In this document: one piece after another, positions 45,893 through 57,412 of the stretch
Layout of the letters: the number at the start of each line of letters is the position of its first letter
Numbering within the stretch: the stretch's first letter is position 1
NCBI RefSeq assembly: GCF_019175385.1
Contig: NC_083345.1
Coordinates: forward strand, 8,719,205-8,783,204
Length of the DNA stretch: 64,000 nucleotides
Origin: Lycium barbarum
Lineage: Eukaryota > Streptophyta > Magnoliopsida > Solanales > Solanaceae
Direction of reading: 5' to 3'
Program-made: the position numbers and the translations under genes
The notes under the pieces: model-generated
Told to the model about the DNA's origin: nothing
Seen by the model: the letters and a program-made list of their open reading frames with translations, nothing else
The model's database searches: none

Positions 45893-46771
45893 ATGAAGAG
45901 TAAGGATGAGACACTCTGTGCTTTGCACGGTACCGGTGATTCATTACCAGAACAGTCAGAAAAATAGGTTGAGCCACATACAAAGACCATTCTTGAGGCC
46001 ACATGTGATGCCACCACTGAGGCACCATCCACTTCTGTTGTCCCACCCATTATTGTTGCCCTTACTTCTTCTGTGGGCCAGATTTCATCGGTTGCGCTTC
46101 GTACATCCTCAGCTCGGCCATTGGGTGGGATCTTTCTTTTTAACAGACAGAATTTCGGAGAATTTTCCCTTAAAGCAGAACGAGCTGACCAACAGGTGAC
46201 CAACATAACGAAAGAGCTAAGGAAATTTATGGGTAAGGAGATCGAAAAAGCCTTGGGGCCTTTGAGGGTGTCCACCGAGCAGTCTCACCAGCAGATACAT
46301 GCTCAACTTGATGGGTTCGAGATGAGATTGACAAAGCTTGAGAGAACAGGTCCTGCTGCTGATCTAAGGACATTTTAGGTTGAGCTAAATTAGCAAAAAG
46401 CTGTTATTCATGTGCTGCAGACATGAATGGATCCCGCTTCGATTAAAAAAATGGACATATCAACTCTAGTGAACGTCGTGAATTTGTTGGAAGATGATGA
46501 ATCACCACGACAGAATAAAGATAGGAGAAAGTGGGATGAAATGGAAACCTCTGAAGGGGAAGAAGATGAGCTTATTGCATCTCGGCTTCATCGAGAGGAG
46601 AAAGAGCATATGCAAATAGCCTTGCATAACTCGCGGTTTGATAGTCACTCGGTACCGTTCACTAGTAGTGTTGTCAGTACTTTCTCTAGCAGCACACCTG
46701 CAGAAGTGGTCTTACCTACCTGGTTTGTTCCCCCCTGCTTGGCCCATCGCTATCGAGACTTCGGCTATTGA
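45893..46771 (+). pseudogene. degenerate coding remnant of an Athila-like Ty3/gypsy element
   Basis: Open stretches at 46073-46378 (including KAERADQQVTNITKELRKFM and a helix-rich QSHQQIHAQLDGFEMRLTKL) and 46427-46771 (acidic NLLEDDESPRQNKDRRKWDE) are broken by several stops. The charged, coiled-coil-like text and the downstream TTAGGGACAATGCATGATTT and GGGAATGGG segments match the region between the last ORF and 3' LTR of plant Athila-type elements, as I recall them. I see no RT or integrase motif. Confidence 0.45.
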
Positions 46772-46839
46772 GCCTGATGCTGCAGTTCCCACTTCAGAGG
46801 CGGCAACGCCTCAGGATGATCAGTGTGCCTAATGCGCCC

Positions 46840-48294
46840 AGGGAGTTCCGACCCTCTATTTTTGCTTATTTAGATGCATTAGGGACAATGCATGATTTCT
46901 AGTTGGGAATGGGCTAGCTAATTTTTGTTGTATATATGTGTTAGTTTTACTCCCCTCGACTTTTTTTTGCCATGGTACTTTTTTCTAAGGGTGTTTAGTT
47001 TCTGTTGAACCTGGGATGTTTAGGTTGTTGTTTAGGTAAAATAGAATAATTCTAACTTATATGGTGGTGGCGTGAGTAACTTATGGCATGTATGATGATT
47101 CTGTTTTGAATTTTAAATGCGCACCTCTCCACAATGTTGTGTACTCAAAATGTGAATTGACATGCAAGATTCTTTTTATGACATTACGAGTATTGGGGTA
47201 TTGTATGTGTTGAATACTTTCTTAGGGAGTCAAAACAAATTAAATGAACAAATTCTTATGTCGGTGTGTTGCGAGTTGTTAGTATGATGTTCATGTGCTG
47301 CACTTGCAATCTATAACTTGCCTAGTTAGTCGTGTCATTTTCTAAGGATAGTTTGGTAGTTGACATGATACATGATCTTTAGCTTTCTTTGGTATGATTT
47401 TGAAGCCCTGATGCCTTTTATAAGCCTACCTTTTCACATATATGATCCCTAGTCTCCCATTTTGAACGTTTAAACCTTTTTCTTGACTAACCGCTAATTA
47501 GCTTCTACTCTTGTTTGAAATGTCTCATTCTTGCACCTTTTTCTCTTCTTTATTCATCGTAAGCTTTAAATACTCTCTTAAATGCCTTGTTTTGTAATGA
47601 AAATCATGAGTAGTTTGTTTTTAATACTAAGGTTGTGAACCCAATGATGAGTGTTATGTTAACGAGTATTTACTATTGAATATATGCATAATGGGTTGTT
47701 GGTTTCTATTTATTTCTTATTCTTTAAAGCTGGTTGATGGTTGCAAACATCAACCCATGCCATAAACCCTTTCTTTACTTGGGAAGGTGAGTTAGGATTT
47801 GGTAGAAATAAATAGCAAGAACTCCTAGCGTTAACCCTCGTATAATAAACTCACTTAGGTATAAGAGGAGTTTACTTGGCATAAATTAATCGTTCTTCAT
47901 TTCAACTCTTTTACATTTGAAAAAATTACAAAGAGGAAATACTTTCTAACTACTGGGGAATACTAGAGAATCATTTAGAGATTAAGAGCATACTATACAA
48001 TGACCCATTAGGAATATATTATATTAACACCTATAGCATTACACTTTATCAAAAGAGGACACAATCTTGGTTTCTTTCTCCAACTAAAGTTATAGTTAAG
48101 TCAAAATAACAATTAGAAACATAAACACTTTTAGAATTTACCGGAATAGGATTATGACTAAAGTCAACTAACACACTACAAGAGTAATCATTTCACATCA
48201 TATTCCCTATGAGATTCGACCCTAGCCTATTTGGGTTACTATATTTGATAGTGATCGCTTTACGTCATTTGTTAGGTGTAATTTGAGTGTATCA
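46840..48294 (+). mobile_element. 3' non-coding end and LTR of the Athila-like element
   Basis: Begins with the TTAGGGACAATGCATG segment and ends AGGTGTAATTTGAGTGTATCA at 48294. Near the end, GAGATTCGACCCTAGCC and GGGTTACTATATTTGATAG parallel the minus-strand ending of the solo LTR at 41653-42964. The LTR start is not clear. The next element begins two bases after this end. Confidence 0.5.
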
Positions 48295-48295
48295 C

Positions 48296-48517
48296 TGTGC
48301 ACGTGCAGTGCACATGATGATCACTTAATTTATTATTTCTAATTTCAATTAATTAGAAAATATCATAATAACAACTGCTGCCAGTTGCAGTTAGTTAAGC
48401 ACATGACACTTGTATAAATAACAAGTTTGAGATTGGAATACAAGTTGATTCATTTTCTTCTTCCTTCTTCTCGCACCACTGATCATGTTCTCTCCTCCAT
48501 AATTCTGAAACTTAATA
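48296..48517 (+). mobile_element. copia-type LTR (~220 bp)
   Basis: Starts TGTGCACGTGCAGTGCACAT, has a TATA-like TTGTATAAATAACAAG near 48411 and ends about ACTTAATA. It is followed by TTAGTATCAGAGCAG (48518 onward), a one-base variant of the tRNA-Met PBS. It runs into the gag remnant at 48617. No matching 3' LTR is seen. Confidence 0.65.
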
Positions 48518-48616
48518 TTAGTATCAGAGCAGTTTTTTTCCACACAATAATCTCGGCGAATCATTCTTATTTAAGATCTCAAAGCAAAAGCTACTGATTG
48601 TTGATAAATTGACAAA

Positions 48617-48925
48617 ATGTCTGGAGATCTTGAAGCCTCAACAATGGCGGAAGTCGATCATCTTGTACTGCATTTACAAGCATCGGATACTTCGGGATCA
48701 TTATGGATTCCAATACTGAAAAGAGCTGAAAATTATGATTTATGGAGTAAATCTATGCGAATTGCTTGTCTAGGAAAAGGAAAGTTAGGGTTTTTTAACG
48801 GAACCTGTAAAAAGGAAGATCAGAAAACACAATTGCAGGATCTATGGACGCGAAGAGTGAAACACACAGCCAAAGAGACCTTACTTTTGAAGAATATCAA
48901 GAAAAAAAAAGGCTACAATATGTGA
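48617..48925 (+). pseudogene. copia gag N-terminal fragment, unit 1
   Basis: A 102-aa open frame starting MSGDLEASTMAEVDHLVLHL and containing RAENYDLWSKSMRIACLGKG and KLGFFNGTCKKED. This matches the N-terminal region of copia gag polyproteins (NYxxWxxxMxxxLxxK-L-GF-xG). The frame dissolves after KKKKGYNM, with no zinc knuckle or protease. Cut-down element, not functional. Confidence 0.75.
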
Positions 48926-49204
48926 AAAGTTAAGGGACCAAAGGCAGAAAAATAATTGATACTCCGTTGACATTAAGTTAAAAGCTACAGGAACACGAGC
49001 ATTAAGTTACTTTTGTGATTAAGAAAAATGATAGAAACACCCTTAACCTTTGACTAGAAAAATGAAAAAGAACGTTTTTTTCTTGGTAACTTGAGAAGTA
49101 ATGACATTTGGTTGGTTAGCGAGTTTAAGATGACTTTTTCAACTCAACTGATAATTAAGTCTCTATGTAAGAGGCTTTTGAAAACTGTACAACATCTGAC
49201 ATTA

Positions 49205-49845
49205 TGGTATCAGAGCATGTTTTTTCCACACAACAATACCTAAGTATCATTTTTGTTTAAGACCTCAAAGCAAAAGTTACCAATTGTTGATAAATTGACA
49301 AAATGCCTGGAGATCTTGAAGCCTCAACAATGGCGGAAGTCGATCATCTTGTACTGCATTTACAAGCATGGGATACTCCAGATCATTATTGATTCCAATA
49401 CAGTTGAAAAGAGCTGAAAATTATGATTTATGGAGTAAGTCTATGCGAATTGCTTTTCTAGGAAAAGGAAAGTTAGGGTTTGTTAACAGAACTGTAAAAA
49501 GGAAGATCAGAAAATAGAATTGTAGGATCTATGGACGGGAAGAGTGAAATACACACAGCCAAAGAGACCCTACTTTTGAAGAATATCAAGAAAAAAACAA
49601 AATGAAAAAGGCTACAATGTGTGAAAATTTAAGGGACCAATGGCAGAAAAATAATTGATACTTTGTTGGCATTAAGTTAAAAGCTGCAGGAACATGTGCA
49701 TTAAGTTACTTTTGTGATTAAGAAAAATAATACAAACACCTTTGACATTTGGCTAGAAAAATGAAAACGGAAATTTTTTTCTTGGTAGCTTGAGCAGTAA
49801 TGACATACGATTGATTAGCGAGTTTAAGATGACTTTTTCAACTCA
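49205..49845 (+). pseudogene. tandem second copy of the copia PBS-gag fragment
   Basis: Starts ATTATGGTATCAGAGCATG (a PBS-like repeat), then repeats the gag start from about 49304, ATGCCTGGAGATCTTGAAGC. A TGA follows GGGATACTCCAGATCATTAT and several indels break the frame. The trailing TAGCGAGTTTAAGATGACTT also repeats (49118 and 49816), so the duplicated unit is about 690 bp. Confidence 0.78.
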
Positions 49846-49945
49846 CTTTGAATGTGTCTACACATTGAATAATTCAGTGCCAAACTATTGAATCGCATTG
49901 TTGAATTTGCTGGATTAGTAAAATTTTAGAGTCACCACATTATAT
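49846..49945. repeat. second segmental duplication, distal copy, left part
   Basis: AATGTGTCTACACATTGAAT to AGAGTCACCA matches 40037-40125. Its continuation is found beyond 51590, separated by MITEs. Confidence 0.75.
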
Positions 49946-50392
49946 TATAACTCTATATAAGAGGGAATAATGAAGTTTTGTAGTCCTCACATAATCTTTG
50001 ATCCTATGAGATTGTGACATGTGGCGTGCTTTTTCTCTACATTTTTGACCTCATTCATTTCTTATGACTATTCCTTCCACACGGGCCTTTGTTATTTGAC
50101 TCTATTTAGATATAGTAATTTGTTGTGGATCTTTTCTTGTCCCTTATTAGATTACTCTTTTCGTTTCTTTTTAATCTTTACTTATATTAAAAGTAAATTT
50201 TTCTTTTTACTGTTCTATTAGTGAATCACGAAAGATTTAAGTAACTATATAAAGTATTAGCAGTCAAACTTAAATTTTCAAAGCAAAATTAATAAGGGTA
50301 ATTTAGTATGTTTTACTCCTAATAAATAATTTTTTAGGAGAGGTGCAAAGTCAAAAAGATACAAATAAAAGGAATCGAGGGTGTACCTTTTA

Positions 50393-50656
50393 CTCCATCC
50401 GTTTCATTTTACTTGGCTCTTATACTAAAATAAAATTTTCCTTTTTACTTGTCAATTTTAGAAAATCAAGAGAGATTTATTATTTTCTTCCAATATTACG
50501 TTTAACATTAAGTAACTATATAAAGTAATAGTGATCAAACTTCTATTTTCAAAGCATAATTAATAAGGATAATTAAATAAATCAAACCCCTAACAATAGC
50601 TTCTTAAGGGAAATGTCAATATGTCAACAAGGACGAAGTAAATGAAACGAAGGAAG
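50393..50656. mobile_element. Stowaway-like MITE (264 bp), TSD TA
   Basis: CTCCATCCGTTTCATTTTAC at the left is inverted as AATGAAACGAAGGAAG at the right, with TA on each side (50391-50392, 50657-50658). CTCC(A/C)TCCGT with a TA target is the Stowaway/Tc1-Mariner signature. It has no coding capacity. Confidence 0.85.
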
Positions 50657-50785
50657 TACATTATTTGGTATTATACATTTTGGAAATTATGCAACTTTGG
50701 AATCACAGTTTCATTCACAATCATAACATTTATTAGGTCTCACTAATTAGTGTGTCATATTCTTCCATCTGGGCATGTTTGATAT

Positions 50786-51365
50786 TAAAAATATTTTTCA
50801 GAAAAATAAGTGTGCTTTTACCTATTTTCTTGTGATGCATAAATACGTAATAAATTATTGTGAGAATCATCTTTTAATTCAGTTCAAACATACTTCAGAA
50901 TCCACTGATATCATCAGTCAGTCACATACGTCATCACATAATTGACTAAGAGCCTGTTTGGATTGGCTTAAAAAAAGCAACTTATAAGCTGCTTTAGATA
51001 AACTAAGCTAAATGGACCCAATTAATTTTTTAGACTTATTTTAAGCACAAAATGACTTTAAGCTGGCTAGCCAAACACTCAAAAAAGCTGAAAACACCTT
51101 ATAAGCAACTTATAAGCCAATCCAAACGGGCTCTAAGTATTCATCACATGGCATCGGTAAGATGAGGTGTATTGGAGGGCCGGAAGGACACATCGAATGT
51201 GGCATGCCACTTGTGGAACTTGATTTTCCTACTTTCGCTAAAGAAGTCATTTTACTCATTTTAAGAAATTTATTTTTTCTAGAAAAAATGTTTTTAAAAA
51301 CTTTGACCAACCAAACATAAGAAAATTGAAAAATATTTTTCAAAAGATGTTTTCCTCAGTATTGA
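50786..51365. repeat. second copy of the MITE-like repeat, split by a Tourist MITE
   Basis: Matches 41425-44250 in the part GGCATGCCACTTGTGGAACT and AAGAAATTTATTTTTTCTAG to CCAACCAAACATAAG. The Tourist MITE at 50950-51133 interrupts it. This copy is empty for both the solo LTR and the TRIM. Confidence 0.65.
50950..51133. mobile_element. Tourist-like MITE (184 bp), TSD TAA
   Basis: GAGCCTGTTTGGATTGGCTT at the left and AAGCCAATCCAAACGGGCTC at the right form a near-perfect inverted repeat. TAA lies on both sides (50947-50949 and 51134-51136). The clean ends suggest a young insertion. Confidence 0.93.
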
Positions 51366-51589
51366 ACAAATCCTTTATTTGTTTTCAACCTCCAAAGTTT
51401 TGCTTCTTATGAATATCAAATCTTGTATTTCTCTATATTTGTTAATTCTCCTTCGCTTCACTAGATTAACTTAATTATGCAATAAAAAATTTGATAAATT
51501 ATATTTTCTAAATTAAATTTACTACGTTTGTATCATGAGTTTGAGTCCGGACTTAGCACGAGCCTCATGCAACTAGTTTGATAAAATAA

Positions 51590-52625
51590 ATGTAAATATA
51601 CTTTTAGTTGTGAAAGCTTAGTAGGATTTTAGCTAGTGTCTTTTTTTAAAATAGAAGTTTATTTATTGAGATAAGGGTCAAAACACATCCTAACTATCAC
51701 TTTTTTTTTTAGTTTCATACCTAAACTATCATAAGGTTGAGAAAACTTCCTAAATTATCACTATCTAGTTTGCAAAATACACCTCAACTAAATGTGTGAA
51801 CTCACTTTTCAAAAGACAAGTGAAGTTGAAATTTTCTCAAAAAAATTGTCCATATGACATAAGTAATGCTATGGTGGCACCTACATGAAAATTAAAAAAT
51901 AATATTTTTTTTATAAAAAAAAATTATATATTTTATTTTGAAAAAATTGTATTATTTTTTTAAAAAGAATCAGCATTTTTTTAAAATATAAAATCTGGAT
52001 TGTTTAAAAAAAATATGAAAAACATAATGATTTTTGTAAAAAAAAAATCAAAAAGTTTAGAAAATCAGGGAAAAAAATGATTTAAAAAAATGGAAAAGTT
52101 GACTTTTTTTAAAAAAATGTGAAAACTAAATGATCAGTTATCTTTTCTTTTTTTTAAATAACTTTTCCATTTTTAAAACTTTTTTTTTATTTTCTATAAT
52201 TTTTGATATTTTTTTTACAAAAATTATTATTTTTCAGTTTTTTTTTAAAACAAATAGTTTTTTTTTTAATTTCCATGTAGGTGTCATTATGACATTACTT
52301 ATCCACGTGGACAATACTTGGCAACATTTTTATATAAAATGGAGAGTGTAGATCACATGCCATTCAAGAATAATTTGAGTTGTATTTTTCAAATTAGATA
52401 GTGATAGTTTAGGTAGTTTTCTCAACCTTCTGATAGTTTAGGTATGAAATTAAAAAAAAAAGTGATAGTTAGAGTGTGTTTTTGGCCCTTAACTCTTATT
52501 TATTCAACTTTCTTATCAGGTAGGAAAGTGTCACTCTAGTCACAGTATTTCACTAGCATTACTTAATAAGTGACTTAGCTTTAAGCTCCCCATACTCTGC
52601 TTTTCGTATATGTAATTAGGAGTGT
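51590..52625. repeat. second segmental duplication, distal copy, right part
   Basis: TTTTAGTTGTGAAAGCTTAG at about 51603 and CAACTTTCTTATCAGG to CTCCCCATACTCTGC at about 52505-52600 match 40150-40320. The MITE at 51668-52495 is the main difference. Confidence 0.82.
51668..52495. mobile_element. Mutator-like MITE (828 bp), 9-bp TSD TTATTTATT
   Basis: The left end GAGATAAGGGTCAAAACACA and the reverse complement of the right end, GAGTTAAGGGCCAAAAACAC, begin ~115-bp inverted repeats that include TATCATAAGGTTGAGAAAAC. TTATTTATT flanks it at 51659-51667 and 52496-52504. The empty site is near 40200. The A/T-rich interior is itself palindromic (GTCCATATGACATAAGTAAT versus ATTACTTATCCACGTGGAC). No ORF. 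Confidence 0.93.
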
Positions 52626-53165
52626 ACATGCAAAACATATAACTTTTACTTCAAATATTTCTTTAGTCCTAGTAAAATATAACTATATAATTAAGGTGTT
52701 TCTGAAGAAAATAACACAAAATATGAGATGAGTAATGACATTATATTAAAATATTCAACAAAAAGATAATAAAATCGATTATAATAAATATTGTTAATTA
52801 ATAAGCCATAAAAAAATGACCTACGGCTAATAAGTTTTAATTACAAGACAAAAAAAATTAAGTTATGTATTTGCACTCTCTAAACCAATTATGCAAAACT
52901 AAAGAATAGATATCCAACATTATTATAATTCCTAGTCGTAAATTTGAATTTCTTTTGCTAGCATTAGTGTTGAGTTGGTTTTGGTTTGGACTTTCTTTGA
53001 GTTACTAACATCCATGGGATATAAAATTTATTGACATTCAAAATTCTAAGTTCAAGCTTGAAATAATATGATAATAGACAAAAAACTACGAAATTTTTAA
53101 GAAATGTATAAATTACATTACAAATAAATATTTTTATGTATAAAATATTTTAAAAATTGAATGAG

Positions 53166-53275
53166 TGTAATGTCGGGTTGGTTTGGTTTGATTTGACTTT
53201 TTTTAGCTAAAACCAAACCAAACCAATTATGATCGAGTTTTTTTTTTCAACACCAAACCAAGTCAAACCAAACCA
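53166..53275. repeat. fold-back repeat GGTTTGGTTTGATTTGACTT
   Basis: GGTTTGGTTTGATTTGACTT near 53170 is inverted by AAGTCAAACCAAACCAC near 53259, with shorter GGTTT/AAACC repeats between. A potential long hairpin. It may be the end of a decayed hAT-like repeat. Confidence 0.65.
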
Positions 53276-53289
53276 CTGATATTCTTTAT

Positions 53290-53605
53290 TTTTCCTTTTC
53301 AAGTGTGTTTGGTATGAGTTAAAATATTTTCCACTATTTTTTTTTTTTTTTGAAAAGTGAACGGTTTTCTTATTATTTTTTAGTGTTTGGTTAGTAATAT
53401 ATATCCAAACACTATAGACGGTGGGGGTGGTTTGGACGGTGGGTAAGGGTGTGGGGTGGAAGAAGACAATCGGAATATTACTTATGAAACTTATTTTTTC
53501 CACTTTCACTAGAAAAGTCATTTTACTTATTTTTAAAAAAAAAATCAAAAAAAAATACATGCTAACAATTTTGACCAACTAAACATAGAAACATTGAAAA
53601 ACCTC
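53290..53605. repeat. third copy of the MITE-like repeat (uninterrupted)
   Basis: AAGTGTGTTTGGTATGAG to TTTTGACCAACTAAACATAG matches the outer parts of 41425-44250. The GGGGTGGAAGAAGACAATCGG and CTTATGAAACTTATTTTTTC stretches are empty sites for the solo LTR and the TRIM. Downstream, CTTTTGGGTGGCAAAACCAC to GACCTAATTACGTAC (about 53650-53760) extends the match to 44245-44365. Confidence 0.7.
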
Positions 53606-53731
53606 CGCGTATGAAACAGTACACCATTCACCTTCGCTCAATATTCTTTTGGGTGGCAAAACCACGAGTCTAAGTCCAACATGTGAAGAACTTGCAATGG
53701 ACAACACTATGCTCAAAAGTCTAAGTACATA

Positions 53732-53843
53732 ATCTGCTACGACCTAATTACGTACACATCGGTGACAAAATGGGAAAACAAAACGTCATCTGCTACGACC
53801 TAATTACATACACATCGGTGACAAAATGGGAAATCAAATTGAA
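53732..53843. repeat. 56-bp tandem duplication
   Basis: ATCTGCTACGACCTAATTAC through GGTGACAAAATGGGAAA occurs twice (53732-53787 and 53788-53843) with few differences. The paralogue at about 44336 has one copy. Confidence 0.88.
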
Positions 53844-53859
53844 CTTTTTAACCCCCAAA

Positions 53860-56299
53860 ATATCGTCAATTCAAAGGACAAGCTGAAGATACTTTCCAAC
53901 CTTTGATAGAACAGAAGGTCAAACTAAGCGTTTAATATATCTGCGGCCTCCGTATAGCTAATAAAAGCTGATCATTTCATCATGTAATTCGATCTGCCCC
54001 TATCTTAACTTGGATCGTAGTGCAATTTTATATGAAGAAAAAAATAGCCAAACAAAAATATGTGGTTAACGCCAGTGGAAAATTCAAGGATACGGAACAA
54101 ACTATCATTCCACTTTCAAGGAGATAGTGAAGAAACATTTTCTTCATTTGTTGGATTTCTAACTAGTTATATACATAATAGTGAAGAAAATTTTCTTTCA
54201 TCTTATGCTAACTTTGGATTGTAGTGAAGAACTTTTTAAATTTTATTTTCAATTCAAAAATAGTAATTTGAATTCATCTAGCTCTCTGCTTAATGATTAT
54301 TGAAGTGTGTGTGTCTATCTCATCTAAAAGTTTAAATTGTTAAAGAGAGTACACTTTTAGTTTTACTTAATTATGCCTGTATAAACCCCTCACTTGCAGA
54401 GTAAGTTTTTTTTTTTTTTCAAAGACTATTTTATAATGGATGACGGTGAGACTCGAATACATAATCCTACTACTTTAAAGTATTATAAGTACTATGCTAA
54501 AGTGTGATCATCTCATATTAAAGCTTACATCAAGAGTTTGAAGGATTTCCACACAAATTATAATTGCATATGCAGATGAATAAATGATTGATATTTCTTA
54601 CCTATGTTTTGTCAAAGTTACAATAATCGAGCTCGCACAGCAAATATATATAAGCTTAATTAATAGTGTTTTTTCATTTATTATATGTTTTCTGATTTTA
54701 TAAATCCAACTGGCTGATTGTATAATTGTAACTAGGCTCGATATTGAGGAGGGATTGTGATCTCTTACTACTATTAAATTAAACTCAACGAAATCATTGG
54801 TTGGCTATAAATGCGAACATTACAAGCCTTGATAATTTAAGTTAGTTAAAACTAAGACATAATGTAGTAGCTAGTACAAGTTGCAAAATTCCACTATAAC
54901 AACTATAGTATAGAAAATTAGTGCAACTTTAGCTACCAAGTGACAAGTGACTAACAGCAGACTTGTTTCTTTTACGACTGCTACTTTTTGAAAAATAGTA
55001 ATCCTAAATTTTATTACAATGTATTTGCAATGATTAATCATGATTTATGGAGTTAAAAATTATAGTTTAGTGGAGTATGGCTGGGACAAAAGTAAAGACG
55101 GTGTATATGGAAACGCGATATAGTTATAATTTCGAATTAATTAAAGTAAATTGTCGACATAACAGTCAAAGATTTAAAATAAAATGAGACGCCAGTCTTA
55201 CTTAATAAGATTGTGCAGCCATTTACTCAACGTTAACAATTATTTAAATAATAATCTATTGTGTCATTTCAATTACTCCTAGATGACCTGTTGCTAATTT
55301 ATCGAGTCTTCATATCCATTAGTTAATAGTAAAGGTTTTGACCTAATAAAGCTAAGACAAAACATCAATTTCATCTATCATCTATGTAGTAATTTGTTCA
55401 GAGATAAATTACGATTTTGTTCGCTTAAGATCAAACTTTGTGATTTCTAATATCACTTGTTAACATCTAAATATAGTGCTATGCATAATTTGCAAAAGTA
55501 TTACCCGATGTTGGCAAACACGGGAATTTCACGTACGCATATATGAGCATTGAACTTTACCCATTATAACGTGACGTTAAGGGCTATTTCAGTTAGCAAA
55601 ATATTTTTTTAAACATTACTCCGACTTAAACATAGTAGTGTCTTGAAAATATAGATGAGTGTCGACAATTTGGGACATTAAGCTTCATGGAGTTGCTATT
55701 ATCGGTTATGAACGTATTATGTAATAATAAGATTTAAGTTATATCCATTGATAACATAAATAATTGTACCATTAATGAATTTTAACTTATGATGTATAAT
55801 TGGTTAGTTACAGTCTTTACTATATTACCAATTAATTCTTAATTATTAAAATTTATTTATAATTATCTTATAAATAATCTAATTATTGTGTAAATATATT
55901 TATAGCGTCGATGCATATATATATAAACTTGATTAGCTTTTCGGAAAATTTTCCAAACGAACAATTTCAACGAAATCTTTCAATTTCTTATTTTATTATG
56001 TTCAACTAACTCTAATAATAAAACTTAAATGTCACCTCAACCACTTGTGCTTTGAGAAATAAAAGACCTATTCTCTGTCGAAGAGTCTTTTGATAAGACA
56101 ATTTCTTAATTAGATTTGACTCAAACAGAAATGGCCTTTTGTCTTCTAATGATTTCCCATCATATGAAGAAATTTTGACACCTGTTTGAGCTGAACTAGA
56201 AGTTGTTTCTTAACGGATTTTGACCACAAACCTTACCTAGCTGTCCCAGTTACGTCTCAAATTTGGAACTCCCAAAGTCTCAATTTTCTTCTGAAGTAG
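53860..56299. other. AT-rich intergenic DNA, no gene or element recognised
   Basis: About 2.4 kb with only short, AT-driven frames, no paired terminal repeats and no RNA gene pattern I can support. Confidence 0.55.
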
Positions 56300-56309
56300 A
56301 GAAAAATCA

Positions 56310-56728
56310 GTGTTCCGGAATCAAAATGGCTTATTTTTGTGGTCATTAGATCAAAATAGGCTACCTTTTTTTTTTATACCACAATGGGTATTTCGTTGGT
56401 TATCCAACGAAATACCCACACAAGGCATTGTTCATAGCCAGATTCTTTGTTGCATTACAACAAATATATATATATATATATATATTTTATTTTATTTTAT
56501 TATTTTATTTTTGCATTTCGTGAGTTAATCAACGAAATGCAATAATTTTTTTTTAATTTTTTTTTTTACATTTCGTGAATTAATCAACGAAATATGTGTT
56601 TTTTTTTTTGCATTTCGTTAATAAAAAAACGAAATAGGAAATTATATATATATATTTTTGCATTTCGTTTATTAAAAAACGAAATAGGATAAAAAAAAAA
56701 ATCGTTCATATAAAAACGAAATTGGAAA

Positions 56729-56759
<31 letters not shown>

Positions 56760-57402
56760 TTATTTTTTTTTTTGCATTTCGTTGGTATATATATATATAT
56801 ATATTCCTATTTCGTTTTTATATAAACAAAATGAAAATAAAATTATTTTCCTATTTTTTTATATAAACAAAATACAAAAATACAAAAAAAATTATTTTCA
56901 TATTTCGTTTTTAGATGAACGAAATACAAATTATTATTTTTACTATTTCGTAAATATACCAACGAAATGCAAAATATATATATATTTTCCAATTTCGTTT
57001 TTATATGAACGAAATTAATTTTTTGTTTTTATCCTATTTCGTTTTTTAATACACGAAATGCAATATATATATATATATATATATAATTTCCTATTTAGTT
57101 TTTTTATTCACGAAATGCAAAAAAAAAAAAAAAAATTGTTGCATTTCGTTGATTAACTCACGAAATGCCAAAAAAAAAAATTTGTTGCATTTCGTTGATT
57201 AACTCACGAAATGCAAAAAAAAAAAAAAATTGTTGCATTTCGCTACAAGTGTAGCGAAATGCAACAAAAAATTCCGGCTATGAACAGTGCCTTGTGTGGG
57301 TATTTCGTTGGATAACCAACGAAATACCTATTGTGGTATAAAAAAAAAACAGCCTATTTTGGTCTAATGGCTGCAAAAATAAGTCATTTTGGCTCCGGAC
57401 TC
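56310..57402. mobile_element. palindromic Mutator-like MITE (1093 bp) with an interior hairpin array, 9-10-bp TSD
   Basis: AGAAAAATCA flanks it at 56300-56309 and 57403-57412. Inverted ends start GTGTTCCGGAATCAAAATGG / GAGTCCGGAGCCAAAATGAC and extend ~150 bp through GGTATTTCGTTGGTTATCCA. The interior holds about a dozen small inverted repeats such as GCATTTCGTGAGTTAATCAA + CGAAATGC, separated by (AT)n and A/T runs. No transposase. The same interior hairpin theme fills the MITE at 10675-11564, whose ends are different. Confidence 0.85.
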
Positions 57403-57412
57403 AGAAAAATCA

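Noticed and set aside
45838..46275. 145-aa minus-strand open frame
   Set aside because: It is the antisense of the retroelement coding remnant at 46073-46378; no signal peptide, domain or codon evidence favours it.
56300..57412. CRISPR-like array of short repeats
   Set aside because: Plant nuclear context; the repeats are hairpins inside a TIR-bounded transposon with a target duplication.
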